Shown here: in pieces, positions 1 through 10,033 of the stretch
Position numbering within the stretch: the stretch's first letter is position 1
Layout: every line of letters begins with the position of its first letter
Source of the DNA: Azospirillum thiophilum
GTDB lineage: Bacteria; Pseudomonadota; Alphaproteobacteria; Azospirillales; Azospirillaceae
Direction of reading: 5' to 3'
DNA: 64,000 nt
NCBI RefSeq assembly: GCF_001305595.1
Contig: NZ_CP012401.1
Coordinates: 186,001 to 250,000, forward strand
Made by a program: the position numbers and the translations under genes
The notes under the pieces: generated by a model
Databases searched by the model: none
Seen by the model: only the letters and a program-made list of their open reading frames with translations
Told to the model about the DNA's origin: nothing

Positions 1-851
1 AGGCCGACTTGTACCGCCGCCTGCGCAACACGCTGCGCTACCTGCTGGGCGCGCTCGCAGACTACACTCCGGCCGAGCGGATCGAGGCGGCGCAGATGCC
101 GGAGCTCGAGCGCTGGGTCCTGCACCGCCTGTCGGAACTGGACGGGCTGGTGCGCGAGAAGGTGGAGGCCTACGACTTCCACGCCCTGTTCGTCGCCCTG
201 CACAATTTCTGCGCGGTGGAACTGTCGGCCTTCTATTTCGACGTCCGCAAGGACAGCCTCTATTGCGATCCCGTCGATTCGGTGCGCCGCCGGTCGGTGC
301 GGACGGTGATGGAGCATCTGTTCTCCACCCTGACCTCCTGGCTCGCCCCGATCCTCTGCTTCACCGCGGAAGAGGCGTGGCTGGCCCGGCCGGCCGGCCT
401 GACCGAGGGTGCCGGCTGGACCGAGGAGAGCGTGCATCTGCGCATCTTCCCGGATGTGCCGGCCGACTGGCGCGACGATGCGCTGGCCGCCAAGTGGGAG
501 ACGGTGCGCAACGTCCGCCGCGTCGTCACCGGCGCGCTGGAACTGGAGCGGGCCAACAAGGCCATCGGGTCGTCGCTGCAGGCCGACCCGACCGTGTATG
601 TGGATGCCGCGACCAAGGCCTTGCTGGCCGACGTGGACTTCCAGGACGTCTGCATCACGTCCGCCATCGAGGTGACCGACGCGGCGGCGCCGGACGGAGC
701 CTTCACCCTGCCCGACGTCCCCGGCATCGCCGTCGCCCCGGCACTGGCCGAAGGCGGGAAGTGCGAGCGCTGCTGGAAGGTCCTGGAGGAGGTCGGCACG
801 GTCCACGATCACCCGACGCTCTGCGTCCGCTGCGCCGACGCGGTGGCATGA
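1..851 (+). CDS. ileS: Isoleucyl-tRNA synthetase, C-terminal part (5' end outside window)
   Basis: Charges tRNA-Ile with isoleucine in the cytoplasm. Only about the last 280 residues are present; the reading frame is open from the window edge, so the Rossmann catalytic core and editing domain lie upstream. What is visible is the anticodon-binding helical domain (LERWVLHRLSELD, then the run ending SWLAPILCFTAEEAW) and the C-terminal zinc finger with two CxxC pairs (CERCWK and CVRC), typical of bacterial IleRS. It is followed by a fold-back repeat and then lspA; the ileS-lspA order is common in bacteria and suggests co-transcription. Confidence 0.96.
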   Translation, partial: ADLYRRLRNTLRYLLGALADYTPAERIEAAQMPELERWVLHRLSELDGLVREKVEAYDFHALFVALHNFCAVELSAFYFDVRKDSLYCDPVDSVRRRSVRTVMEHLFSTLTSWLAPILCFTAEEAWLARPAGLTEGAGWTEESVHLRIFPDVPADWRDDALAAKWETVRNVRRVVTGALELERANKAIGSSLQADPTVYVDAATKALLADVDFQDVCITSAIEVTDAAAPDGAFTLPDVPGIAVAPALAEGGKCERCWKVLEEVGTVHDHPTLCVRCADAVA

Positions 852-879
852 GGCCATCCGCCACAACCGCGGCCCTATC

Positions 880-984
880 CCCTCTCCCCCCCGGGGAGAG
901 GGCTAGGGTGAGGGGGATCCGCCTGCCGGACGCCCCTCGCCGCACCTCCCCCTCACCCCGACCCTCTCCCCGGGGGGGAGAGGG
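880..984. repeat. Fold-back intergenic repeat (REP-like), copy 1
   Basis: Two arms of about 37 bases (880-917 and 947-984) are near-perfect reverse complements, built on CCCTCTCCCC / GGGGAGAGGG and CCCCTCACCC blocks, and each arm is itself a short hairpin. The element fills the ileS-lspA gap and ends just before lspA, so its last purine-rich bases (AGGGAGG) probably serve as the lspA ribosome-binding site. Related elements lie at 5105-5214 and 8680-8808. Could act as a terminator, an mRNA stabiliser or a mobile REP-type unit. Confidence 0.75.
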
Positions 985-999
985 AGGATGCGCGGCCCC

Positions 1000-1503
1000 A
1001 TGAACGCCTTCGTCGCCAACCAATCCCGCTCCTACTGGCTGTTCGGGCTGATCGTCGCCGCGGTCGTCGTCGTGCTCGACCAGCTCAGCAAATGGTGGAT
1101 CCTCGACCAAGTGATGCAGCCGATTCCACACGTCATCGAGGTGACCTCCTTCTTCAACCTCGTGCTGGTGTGGAACTACGGCGTCAGCTTCGGCACCTTC
1201 GCCAGCGGCGGTGCACTGATGCCCTATGTGCTGAGCGCGCTCGCCGCGGTCATCGCCATCTGCCTGGTCTTCTGGCTGCGGCAGGCGGACCGGTGGCCGA
1301 TCGCGCTGGCGCTGGGCTTCATCATCGGCGGGGCGGTGGGCAACGTGATCGACCGGCTGCTCCACGGGGCGGTGGTCGACTTCCTCGATTTCCACGTCGG
1401 CGGCTGGCATTTCTGGGCCTTCAACGTCGCCGACAGCGGAATCAGCGTCGGCGTCGTCGTGCTGCTTATAGACGGGCTGTTCGCCGGCCGCGAAAAGTCG
1501 TAA
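1000..1503 (+). CDS. lspA: Lipoprotein signal peptidase (signal peptidase II)
   Basis: Inner-membrane aspartyl protease that removes the signal peptide of diacylglyceryl-prolipoproteins. About 167 residues, the usual family length, with four hydrophobic segments. Family boxes are visible: DQLSKWW near the N-terminus, the NYGVSFG stretch, GNVIDRLLHGAVVDF carrying the first catalytic Asp, and FNVADSGISVG carrying the second. The start at 1000 is preferred over an in-frame ATG at 988, because the purine-rich ribosome-binding site (981-987) abuts 988 with no spacing but lies about 12 bases from 1000. Downstream of ileS and upstream of a lipoprotein gene. Confidence 0.95.
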   Translation: MNAFVANQSRSYWLFGLIVAAVVVVLDQLSKWWILDQVMQPIPHVIEVTSFFNLVLVWNYGVSFGTFASGGALMPYVLSALAAVIAICLVFWLRQADRWPIALALGFIIGGAVGNVIDRLLHGAVVDFLDFHVGGWHFWAFNVADSGISVGVVVLLIDGLFAGREKS

Positions 1504-1511
1504 GAGTTCCG

Positions 1512-1539
1512 TCGCCGGTGGCGCTATAACCACCGGCGA
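1512..1539. terminator. Hairpin downstream of lspA
   Basis: Perfect 10-base arms (TCGCCGGTGG / CCACCGGCGA) around an 8-base loop. There is no T-tract, so it may be a weak or Rho-assisted terminator, or a stabilising hairpin, between lspA and the lipoprotein gene. Confidence 0.45.
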
Positions 1540-1609
1540 GCGCTCACCACGCGGCCTCGACCAGCGGGCCCGGTTGCTACGACGTGACAGACGACGGGAT
1601 CCTCCGAAC

Positions 1610-2194
1610 GTGACCAGCATCTCCTCCGCCCCCTCCTCCTCCCGGACCAAGCTTCCGCTTCTTGGGCTGGCGCTTGCGGCGTTGGCGCTCGCCGGCTGCT
1701 CGGACGTGCGCCGGTCGATCGGTCTCGAACGCCAGAGCCCCGACGAATTCTCCGTGGTTTCCCGCGCCCCGCTGACCCTGCCGCCCAGCATGCAGGATCT
1801 GCCGCGCCCGCGCCCCGGTGCGGCACGCCCGCAGGACAGCACCCCGACCCGCGTCGCCGCCGGCGCCGTGTTCGGCGGCACCTCGCGCGGCGCGGCGGCG
1901 AGCGCATCGGCCGGCGAGAAGTCGCTGATCGCCCAGGCGGGATCGCGCGACGGCATCGACCCCAACATCCGCGCCAAGGTCGATCAGGAAACCACCCAGC
2001 TGATCATCGCCGACAAGAGCTGGATCGACACGCTGCTGTTCTGGCAGAAGCAGGAACAGCCCTATTCCCTCGTCGATCCCGCCAAGGAGCAGCAGCGCCT
2101 GCGCGAGGCCCAGGCCCAGGGCAAGTCGCTGGACGGCGCCGCCACCCCGGTCATCGAGCGCAAGCGCAAGGCTCCGCTGGAAGGTCTGTTCTGA
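1610..2194 (+). CDS. DUF3035-type outer-membrane lipoprotein
   Basis: Predicted lipoprotein of about 194 residues. After a polar N-terminus comes a hydrophobic stretch ending in the lipobox LAGC, then a proline/alanine-rich mature region (LPPSMQDLPRPRPG) with a PDEF block, as in alphaproteobacterial DUF3035 (BamF-like) lipoproteins, and a basic C-terminus. The start is a GTG at 1610, which leaves a normal-sized signal peptide; an in-frame TTG at 1574 would add 12 mostly basic residues. Lies between lspA, which would process it, and two secreted peptidases. Family assignment is from sequence style; function unknown. Confidence 0.75.
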   Translation: MTSISSAPSSSRTKLPLLGLALAALALAGCSDVRRSIGLERQSPDEFSVVSRAPLTLPPSMQDLPRPRPGAARPQDSTPTRVAAGAVFGGTSRGAAASASAGEKSLIAQAGSRDGIDPNIRAKVDQETTQLIIADKSWIDTLLFWQKQEQPYSLVDPAKEQQRLREAQAQGKSLDGAATPVIERKRKAPLEGLF

Positions 2195-2305
2195 GCCGCG
2201 GCGCCTGGAGCCTTGTTCCAGGCACGACGTCACACCAGTTTCCGGGGGCGCCCTTCCCAGCGGGGGGCGCCCTTTCGATTCGGACCTCCTGATCCGGGAG
2301 CCTTC

Positions 2306-3703
2306 ATGCCTGCCCTCTTCCCAGCCCGCCGCCTTGCCGCGGCCGGCCTGCTCGCCCTGACCATGACCGTCGCGGCCCCTACGGCTCCGGTGCCTTTCGG
2401 CGCCCCGCCTGCGCTGGCGGCGGAAAAGGGGGTGTTCTTCCCCGAGAGCTTCACCCTGGCGAACGGCATGCAGGTGGTGGTGATCCCCAACCATCGCGTG
2501 CCGGTCGTCACCCACATGGTCTGGTACAAGGTGGGTGCAGCCGACGAGGACCGCGGCCAGTCCGGCATCGCCCATTTCCTGGAACATCTGATGTTCAAGG
2601 GAACGGACGTGATCCAGCCCGGCGAGTTCAGCCGGATCGTCGCCAAGAATGGCGGACGCGACAACGCCTTCACCAGCTACGACTACACCGCCTATTACCA
2701 GAACGTCGCCCGCGACCGGCTGGAGATGGTGATGCGGATGGAGGCCGACCGCATGGCCAACCTGAAGCTGACCGATGCCGTGGTCTATCCCGAGCGCGAC
2801 GTCATCATCGAGGAGCGCCGCCAGCGCATCGAGAACGAGCCGGCCGACCGCATCGGCGAGCAGATCAACGCCACCATGTTCGTCCATCACCCCTACGGCA
2901 CCCCGGTGATCGGCTGGCCGCAGGAGATGTCGACGCTGACGCGGGAGATGGCGGAGCGCTTCTACAAGACCTGGTACACGCCCAACAACGCGATCCTGGT
3001 CGTGTCCGGCGACGTCACCGCGGCGGAGCTGAAGCCGCTGGCCGAGCGCTATTACGGCGCCATCCCGGCCCGTCCGGTGCCGGAACGCAAGCGCGTGGCC
3101 GAACCGCCGATCAGCGCCTCCCGCCAGGTGGAACTGCGCGACGCCGAAGTGCGGCAGCCGTCGGTGCGCCGGACCTGGATCGCGCCGTCCTATCGGGTCG
3201 ACCCCGACCGGCAGGCCTACGCGCTGCAGGTGCTGGCGGAGATCATGAGCGGCGGCTCGACCTCGCGCCTCTACCGCAGCCTGGTGGTGGACCAGAAGGT
3301 CGCCACCTCCGCCTGGCTCGGCTACGGGCCGACCTCCTGGGACATGGCGACGCTCAGCGTCGGCGCCAGCCCGGCCGCCGGTGTGACGATGGACAAGCTG
3401 GAGGCCGCCCTGTGGGGCGAGGTCGACCGGCTGTTGAAGACCGGCGTGACCGAGGAGGAGGTCGCCACCGCGCGCAAGCGCATGCTGGCCGCCGCCGCCT
3501 ATGCCCGCGACAGCCTGACCGGCCCGGCCCAGACGCTGGGCGCGGCGCTCGCCACCGGCCAGAGCCTGGACGACGTGGAAAGCTGGCCGGTGCGGATCGA
3601 CTCGGTAACCGCCGAGCAGGTCAACGCCGCGGCCCGCGCCGTGCTGAGCCAGACCAACCACGTCACCGGCCTGCTGCTGCCCCCGACCGGAAAGGACAGT
3701 TGA
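2306..3703 (+). CDS. M16 family zinc metallopeptidase, active subunit
   Basis: Secreted pitrilysin-type (M16B) zinc protease, 465 residues. A signal peptide covers roughly the first 38 residues (hydrophobic core to APPALAAEK). The inverted zinc motif HxxEH is intact (HFLEHLMFKG), and the downstream metal-ligand Glu lies in the region ERDVIIEERRQRIENEP. Start at 2306 follows GGGAG at good spacing and gives a clean signal peptide. Only two bases separate its stop from the next M16 gene, so the two are an operon and probably form a heterodimer, as for other two-gene M16 systems. Substrate unknown; likely periplasmic peptide turnover. Confidence 0.92.
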   Translation: MPALFPARRLAAAGLLALTMTVAAPTAPVPFGAPPALAAEKGVFFPESFTLANGMQVVVIPNHRVPVVTHMVWYKVGAADEDRGQSGIAHFLEHLMFKGTDVIQPGEFSRIVAKNGGRDNAFTSYDYTAYYQNVARDRLEMVMRMEADRMANLKLTDAVVYPERDVIIEERRQRIENEPADRIGEQINATMFVHHPYGTPVIGWPQEMSTLTREMAERFYKTWYTPNNAILVVSGDVTAAELKPLAERYYGAIPARPVPERKRVAEPPISASRQVELRDAEVRQPSVRRTWIAPSYRVDPDRQAYALQVLAEIMSGGSTSRLYRSLVVDQKVATSAWLGYGPTSWDMATLSVGASPAAGVTMDKLEAALWGEVDRLLKTGVTEEEVATARKRMLAAAAYARDSLTGPAQTLGAALATGQSLDDVESWPVRIDSVTAEQVNAAARAVLSQTNHVTGLLLPPTGKDS

Positions 3704-3705
3704 GG

Positions 3706-5073
3706 ATGAGCGCGCGTCACAATTCCATGCGGTCCGGCATCGCGGCCTTCTTCCTCGCCATCGTCGCCATGGCCCTGACCGCGCCCCTGCCCGCCCGTGC
3801 CATGGACATCAAGCGCGTGGTCAGCCCCGGCGGGATCGAGGCGTGGCTGGTGGAGGACCACAAGGTTCCCGTGCTGGCGCTGGAATGGGCCTTCGAAGGC
3901 GCCGGCGGCAGCGATCCCAAGGGCAAGGAAGGGCTGGCCAATCTGGTCACCACCATGCTCGACGAGGGCGCCGGGCCTTACGACTCCCAGGCCTTCCAGG
4001 CCCGGCTGCAGGACAACGCCATCGCGCTCGGCTTCGACGCCGGGCGGGACGGCTTCAGCGGGTCGCTGCGCACCCTGACCGAGCGTCGCGGCGAGGCGCT
4101 GGAGCTGACCCGGCTGGCGCTGACCGAGCCGCATTTCGCCCAGGAGGCGCTGGACCGCATGCGGGCCTCGATCATGGCGAGCCTGAAGCGGGATCTCGGC
4201 GATCCCAACTATGTCGCCCGCCGCCAGTTCTACGCCACCGCCTTCCCGGGCCACCCCTATGGCGGCGAGATCCGCGGCACGCTGGACAGCCTGCCCGCCA
4301 TCGCGCCGGACGATCTGCGCGCCTTCGTGAAGGGTCAGTTCGGCCGCGACCGGCTGGTGGTCGCCGCCACCGGTGACATCTCGCCGGAGGAACTGGGCAA
4401 GGCGCTGGACATCGTGTTCGGCGGGCTGCCGGCCAGGACCGACGCACCGGCGATCCCCGACGCGACGATGGCAGGGCTGGGCCAGACCATCCTGCTGCCG
4501 CGCCCGACCGCCCAGACCGTCATGCTGATGGGACAGCCGGGGGTGAAGCGCGACGATCCCGACTGGTACGCCGCCAGCGTCATGAACTATGTGCTGGGCG
4601 GCGGCGGCTTCGGGTCGCGCCTGATGGAGGAGGTGCGCGAGAAGCGCGGGCTGAGCTATGGCGTCTACAGCTATTTGATCCCGATGGACCATGCCGCGGT
4701 GGTGATGGCCGGCGGCTCCACCGTCAACGCCAAGGCGGGCCAGGCGTTGGACATCATCCGCCAGGAATGGGCGCGGATGGCCAGGGACGGCCTGACCGAC
4801 CAGGAGTTGGCCGACGCCAAGACCTACCTGACCGGCTCCTTCCCGCTGCAGCTTGGCTCGACCCAGTCGATCGCGCGCATCCTGCTGCAGGTGAAGCGCG
4901 ACGAGCTGGGCATCGACTACCTCAACCAGCGCGACCGCTACATCAACGCCGTGACCCAGGCCGACATCAAGCGCGTCGCCCAGCGCCTGCTCGACCCGGC
5001 GAAGCTGCTGACCGTTCTGGTCGGCAAGCCGGAAGGCGTGTCGCCGACGCGGACGGTCGACGGGGGGAGCTGA
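3706..5073 (+). CDS. M16 family peptidase-like protein, non-catalytic partner
   Basis: Second M16 protein, 455 residues, with an N-terminal signal peptide (hydrophobic run ending PLPARAMD). At the place of the HxxEH zinc motif it reads NLVTTMLDEGAG, so the metal ligands are missing and it is presumably catalytically inactive. It keeps the substrate-side features of the partner subunit in the C-terminal half (GGGGFGSRLMEEVREKRGLSYGVYS). The start at 3706 is two bases after the preceding stop, with the stop codon region TGAGG providing the ribosome-binding site. Likely completes the chamber of an M16 heterodimer with the upstream protein. Confidence 0.92.
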   Translation: MSARHNSMRSGIAAFFLAIVAMALTAPLPARAMDIKRVVSPGGIEAWLVEDHKVPVLALEWAFEGAGGSDPKGKEGLANLVTTMLDEGAGPYDSQAFQARLQDNAIALGFDAGRDGFSGSLRTLTERRGEALELTRLALTEPHFAQEALDRMRASIMASLKRDLGDPNYVARRQFYATAFPGHPYGGEIRGTLDSLPAIAPDDLRAFVKGQFGRDRLVVAATGDISPEELGKALDIVFGGLPARTDAPAIPDATMAGLGQTILLPRPTAQTVMLMGQPGVKRDDPDWYAASVMNYVLGGGGFGSRLMEEVREKRGLSYGVYSYLIPMDHAAVVMAGGSTVNAKAGQALDIIRQEWARMARDGLTDQELADAKTYLTGSFPLQLGSTQSIARILLQVKRDELGIDYLNQRDRYINAVTQADIKRVAQRLLDPAKLLTVLVGKPEGVSPTRTVDGGS

Positions 5074-5104
5074 GCGGTCGGCTCCGCGTGCCCCCTCCAA
5101 CCCT

Positions 5105-5214
5105 ATGCCCCCTCCTAACCTCCCCCGCTGGGCGGGGGAGGGACTGCCGCCACCCTCCCGCACAGCATCAATCCCCTCTCCCGCGTTAGCGGGGGAGGGT
5201 TAGGGAGGGGGCAT
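5105..5214. repeat. Fold-back intergenic repeat (REP-like), copy 2
   Basis: Outer arms 5105-5128 and 5189-5214 are near-perfect reverse complements (ATGCCCCCTCC... and ...GGAGGGGGCAT). Each side holds an inner hairpin, for example CCCGCG TTA GC GGGGGAGGG at 5181-5198. It follows the M16 operon and precedes the convergent 55-residue gene. The same design, with the same inner hairpin family, recurs at 8680-8808. Confidence 0.75.
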
Positions 5215-5248
5215 CGGTCGAGGAGGCATCGGTTGTCGAACATACCCC

Positions 5249-5416
5249 TCACGCCAAATCCGGCTGGCTCCCCGGAAAGCGCGGATCGCTGGGATCGACG
5301 GGACTGCCCGGCACTTTGCCCGGGATGATGCCGACCTGATCCGGCCTTGCCGGATCGTTGCGGTCGCGCTGCTCCTCACGCTCTTCCAACGGCGGGGCGA
5401 GGGGTTTGTCCGACAT
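5249..5416 (-). CDS. Small acidic/proline-rich hypothetical protein (55 aa)
   Basis: Begins MSDKPLAPPLEEREEQRD and continues with a proline/aspartate-rich, apparently unstructured tail ending GSQPDLA. The start is well supported: an AAAGGAGG ribosome-binding site lies 7-8 bases upstream of the ATG. There is no signal peptide, membrane segment or recognised domain. It is convergent with the M16 operon and divergent from pgi; function unknown. Confidence 0.6.
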   Translation of the reverse strand: MSDKPLAPPLEEREEQRDRNDPARPDQVGIIPGKVPGSPVDPSDPRFPGSQPDLA

Positions 5417-5605
5417 GGCTTGTCCTCCTTTTGGCAAATCCTCGAATCCCACAACAGCGCGACCCGCGGTCGGTTGCATCCTTACGTCCGGCACGCATAG
5501 GCCGATAAGCTGCGGCGACCACAGCATTTTGGGTCGTGGCCGGCACCGCCGGTCGGTGCTAGGCTCCCTGCGCCCCGCCGATGGGCCGCGTCAAAGGACC
5601 GCTGA

Positions 5606-7279
<1,674 letters not shown>

Positions 7280-7316
7280 GGAACGGTTTGGGCCGCCAGC
7301 TGTAATTATACGTACA

Positions 7317-7357
7317 CGAACGCCGTCGGTCCGGACGCTCCCGGCCGACGGCGTTCG
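7317..7357. terminator. Long hairpin after pgi
   Basis: Perfect 13-base arms (CGAACGCCGTCGG at 7317-7329 and its complement at 7345-7357), extended inside by CCGG/CCGG after one bulged base. No T-tract follows, so termination may need help, but the stability argues for a transcription or decay boundary. Confidence 0.6.
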
Positions 7358-7429
7358 GAACATTGTGGCTGCGCGCCGGTTGAACAGGGAAACGGTCTTT
7401 GCACCGCCCCCACTCACCGGAGCAGCCTC

Positions 7430-7684
7430 ATGTCCACCCGTTTGCGCCTCGCCGTCCTGATCTACGGCATGATCCAGGGCGTCGTCTTCGGCATCGGCAC
7501 CGTCCTGGTGCTGTCGGTCCCCAGCTTTTCCGAGCAGGCGATGACACTGATGCCGACCGTGGTGATCCTCAGCGTCATCCTTGCCGCCCCCATCGCCTGG
7601 TTCATGGCGCCGCGCCTGCGCCTGCGCTTCTGGCGCCGGCGGGAGGAGGAGCAGCGGGCACCGCGCCGAGTCCCCGTTTCCTGA
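7430..7684 (+). CDS. Small two-helix membrane protein (84 aa)
   Basis: Two hydrophobic segments, about residues 8-30 (LAVLIYGMIQGVVFGIGTVL) and 40-60 (TVVILSVILAAPIAWFMA), followed by a strongly basic C-terminal tail (RLRLRFWRRR). The fold suggests a small inner-membrane protein with a cytoplasmic basic end. No family name can be assigned. Convergent with the LysR gene four bases away. Confidence 0.6.
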   Translation: MSTRLRLAVLIYGMIQGVVFGIGTVLVLSVPSFSEQAMTLMPTVVILSVILAAPIAWFMAPRLRLRFWRRREEEQRAPRRVPVS

Positions 7685-7688
7685 GCAC

Positions 7689-8588
7689 TCAGGCCACGGC
7701 GGTTCCGTCTTCCGCGACCCTGGCGGACAGCCAGTCGCGGAAGGCACGCATGGTCGGGGTCTCCGGCCGAGACTTCAGGGCCGTCAGCCAATAGGCACCC
7801 TTCGACACCGTGACGCCGAAGGGTTGCTCGATCAGGCCCAGCGCCAGCGGCCGGCGGAACATCGACGGTGGAGCGAGGGCGACGCCAGCACCCTGGATCG
7901 CCGCCTCAACCATCAGCGACGACGAGTCGAACACCGGCCCCCCCTTGACCGAGGGCATGGCCGGCGGCTCCAGCCCGGCGGCGGCGAACCAACCCGGCCA
8001 TTCATCGGCGCGGTAGGAGCGCAACAGCGTCTCGCGGCCGACATCGGCAGGCTCGCGCAGGCGCCGGGCGATCTCCGGCGCGCACAGAACCGACAGCGGC
8101 GCATCGAACAGCCGGACCGCGTCGGTGCCGTGCCAGGCGCCATCGCCGAAGCGGATGGCGTAGTCCAGCCCCTCCGCCGCGATGTCGACGCGGTTGTTGT
8201 TGGTGGACAGGCGCAGGTCGATGAAGGGATGCGCCTCGCGGAAGCGCGACAGGCGCGGCAGCAGCCAGCCCACGGCGAAGGTGCCGACCGCGCCGACCGT
8301 CAGCACCTCGCGGAATCGCCCGCCCTCGAACTGGTCGAGCAGCCCGCCGATGCGGTCGAATGCATCGGCCAGCGTCGGCAGCAGCGCCCGCCCCTCGTCG
8401 GTCATTGCCAGCCCGCGCGGCAGGCGATGGAACAGGCTGGCGCCCAGCCGGTCCTCCAGCAGCTTCACCTGTTGGCTGACGGCGGCCTGGGTCACGCACA
8501 GCTCGATGGCGGCGCGGGTGAAGCTGAGATGCCGCGCCGACGCCTCGAAGGCGCGCAACGCGTTGAGCGGCAGATAGGGGCGGACCAC
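7689..8588 (-). CDS. LysR-family regulator, GcvA-like
   Basis: DNA-binding transcription factor of 299 residues. The N-terminal winged helix-turn-helix reads LPLNALRAFEASARHLSFTR then AAIELCVTQAAVSQQVKLLE, which is typical of the GcvA/AmpR branch; the periplasmic-binding-like effector domain fills the rest. GTG at 8588 is chosen because GGGGAG lies about five bases upstream and the conserved VRPYLPLNALRAFE begins there; a longer start would include atypical residues. No target gene is divergent from it here, so the regulon is unknown. Confidence 0.9.
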   Translation of the reverse strand: MVRPYLPLNALRAFEASARHLSFTRAAIELCVTQAAVSQQVKLLEDRLGASLFHRLPRGLAMTDEGRALLPTLADAFDRIGGLLDQFEGGRFREVLTVGAVGTFAVGWLLPRLSRFREAHPFIDLRLSTNNNRVDIAAEGLDYAIRFGDGAWHGTDAVRLFDAPLSVLCAPEIARRLREPADVGRETLLRSYRADEWPGWFAAAGLEPPAMPSVKGGPVFDSSSLMVEAAIQGAGVALAPPSMFRRPLALGLIEQPFGVTVSKGAYWLTALKSRPETPTMRAFRDWLSARVAEDGTAVA

Positions 8589-8679
8589 GGGCTCCCCGGA
8601 CGAAACTGGATTCCGGGAGTGAGCTAGCACCGAATGGGGGTGGGCTCCAGGGGGGATGTGTGGGGAGTGTCGGCTTCGA

Positions 8680-8808
8680 GTGCCCCCTCCCCATCCCTCC
8701 CCCGCCTTTGGCGGTGGAGGGGGCAGGACGCTTGTCGAAGTGAGTTATTCCCGAAGAAGCGGCAGTCCCCTCTCCCGCCATGGCGGGGGAGGGTTAGTGA
8801 GGGGGCAC
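8680..8808. repeat. Fold-back intergenic repeat (REP-like), copy 3
   Basis: Outer arms 8680-8705 (GTGCCCCCTCCCC...) and 8783-8808 (...TTAGTGAGGGGGCAC) are near reverse complements, and an inner hairpin CCCGCCATGGCGGG lies at 8774-8787. It fills most of the space between ackA (ending at 8836, reading leftwards) and the LysR gene start (8588). Same family as the 5105-5214 element. Confidence 0.75.
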
Positions 8809-8835
8809 CCGAAGCGTACCCTCCCCAAAATGCGT

Positions 8836-10020
8836 TCACCGCCCCGTCAGCACACGCCGCGTGTGCAGCGCGATCATCCGTTCCTCGTCGGTCGGGATGA
8901 CATAGACCGGCAGGCGGCTGCCCGGGGTGGAGATCTTCGCCGCATTGGCCTCGTTGGCGGCGTCGTCCAGTTCCATACCCATCCAGGCCAGCTTGTCGCC
9001 GACCCGCGCCCGCACCGGGGCCGAGCGTTCGCCGATGCCGGCAGTGAAGACCAGCGCGTCGACCCCGCCCATCGAGGCGGCGAGCGCCCCGGTTTCCTTG
9101 GCGATGCGGAAGCAGAACAGTTCGACCGCCTCCTGGGCATGCGGATCGGTGCTTTCCAGCAGGGCGCGCATGTCGTTGGAGATGCCCGACACGCCGAGCA
9201 GGCCCGACTTGTTGTAGAGCATCTTCTCGATGCCGTCGGCGTCCATGCCCTTGCGCATCAGGTAGATCAGCACGCCGGGATCGATGGTGCCGCAACGGGT
9301 GCCCATCGGCAGGCCGTCGAGCGCGGTGAAGCCCATGGTGCTGTCGACGCTCCGCCCGCCATGGATGGCGCACATGCTGGCGCCGCTGCCGAGATGGGCG
9401 ACGACGACGCGCGAGTCGCCCAGTTCCGGCGCGATCTCCGGCAGGCGGCGGGCGATGTACTCGTAGGACAGGCCGTGGAAACCGTAACGGCGCACGCCCT
9501 CCTCCGTCAGCTCCCGCGGGATGGCGAAGGTCTGCGCCTGCCAGGGCTGGTTGCGGTGGAAGGCGGTGTCGAAACAGGCGACCTGCGGCAGCTCCGGATG
9601 CGCCTCGGCCAGCGCGCGGATGGCGGCGAGGTTGTGCGGCTGGTGCAGCGGGGCCAGCGGCACCAGCCCGTCCAACTCATCCATCACGGCCGGGGTCAGC
9701 AGCACCGGGGCGGCATGGCGCACGCCGCCATGCACCACTCGGTGGCCAGCGGCGATCAGCGTCGCCCCGTCCAGCCGCTCCTCGATCCAGTCGAGCAGGT
9801 AGGACAGCAGCGCCTTGCGGTCGCTGCGTTCCTCAGCCTCCCAGCTCTTCCCGGCCAGCGGGCGGCGCTGGGCATCCTTGGCCTCGAACACCGGCTGGGT
9901 GCCGATGCCGGAGATCTGGCCGTTGAGGGTGACGACCGGATCCCCGCCGCCATGATCCCGGAACACCGAGAATTTCAGGCTGGAGGAGCCGGCATTGATG
10001 ACGAGGATCGCGTTGGACAT
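8836..10020 (-). CDS. ackA: Acetate kinase
   Basis: Interconverts acetyl-phosphate plus ADP and acetate plus ATP; 394 residues, the standard length. The ASKHA-fold signatures are clear: NAGSSSLKFSVF at residues 9-20 and the second box VVAHLGSGASMCAIHGGRSVDSTMGFTALDG near residue 200. The start at 10020 has AAGGAGGGC seven bases upstream and puts the first signature at the family position. Last gene of a two-gene operon: it starts 13 bases after the end of the MaoC-Pta gene, forming the phosphotransacetylase/acetate kinase pair. Confidence 0.97.
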   Translation of the reverse strand: MSNAILVINAGSSSLKFSVFRDHGGGDPVVTLNGQISGIGTQPVFEAKDAQRRPLAGKSWEAEERSDRKALLSYLLDWIEERLDGATLIAAGHRVVHGGVRHAAPVLLTPAVMDELDGLVPLAPLHQPHNLAAIRALAEAHPELPQVACFDTAFHRNQPWQAQTFAIPRELTEEGVRRYGFHGLSYEYIARRLPEIAPELGDSRVVVAHLGSGASMCAIHGGRSVDSTMGFTALDGLPMGTRCGTIDPGVLIYLMRKGMDADGIEKMLYNKSGLLGVSGISNDMRALLESTDPHAQEAVELFCFRIAKETGALAASMGGVDALVFTAGIGERSAPVRARVGDKLAWMGMELDDAANEANAAKISTPGSRLPVYVIPTDEERMIALHTRRVLTGR

Positions 10021-10033
10021 GGCGGCGCCCTCC

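Noticed and set aside
988..999. Earlier ATG for lspA
   Set aside because: The only ribosome-binding site touches this ATG with no spacing; ATG 1000 fits better. Not fully excluded.
1577..3661. Long leftward open frame opposite the lipoprotein and M16 genes
   Set aside because: Antisense shadow of high-GC genes; its translation is histidine/glycine/arginine-rich with no domain, and the opposite strand carries clear M16 motifs.
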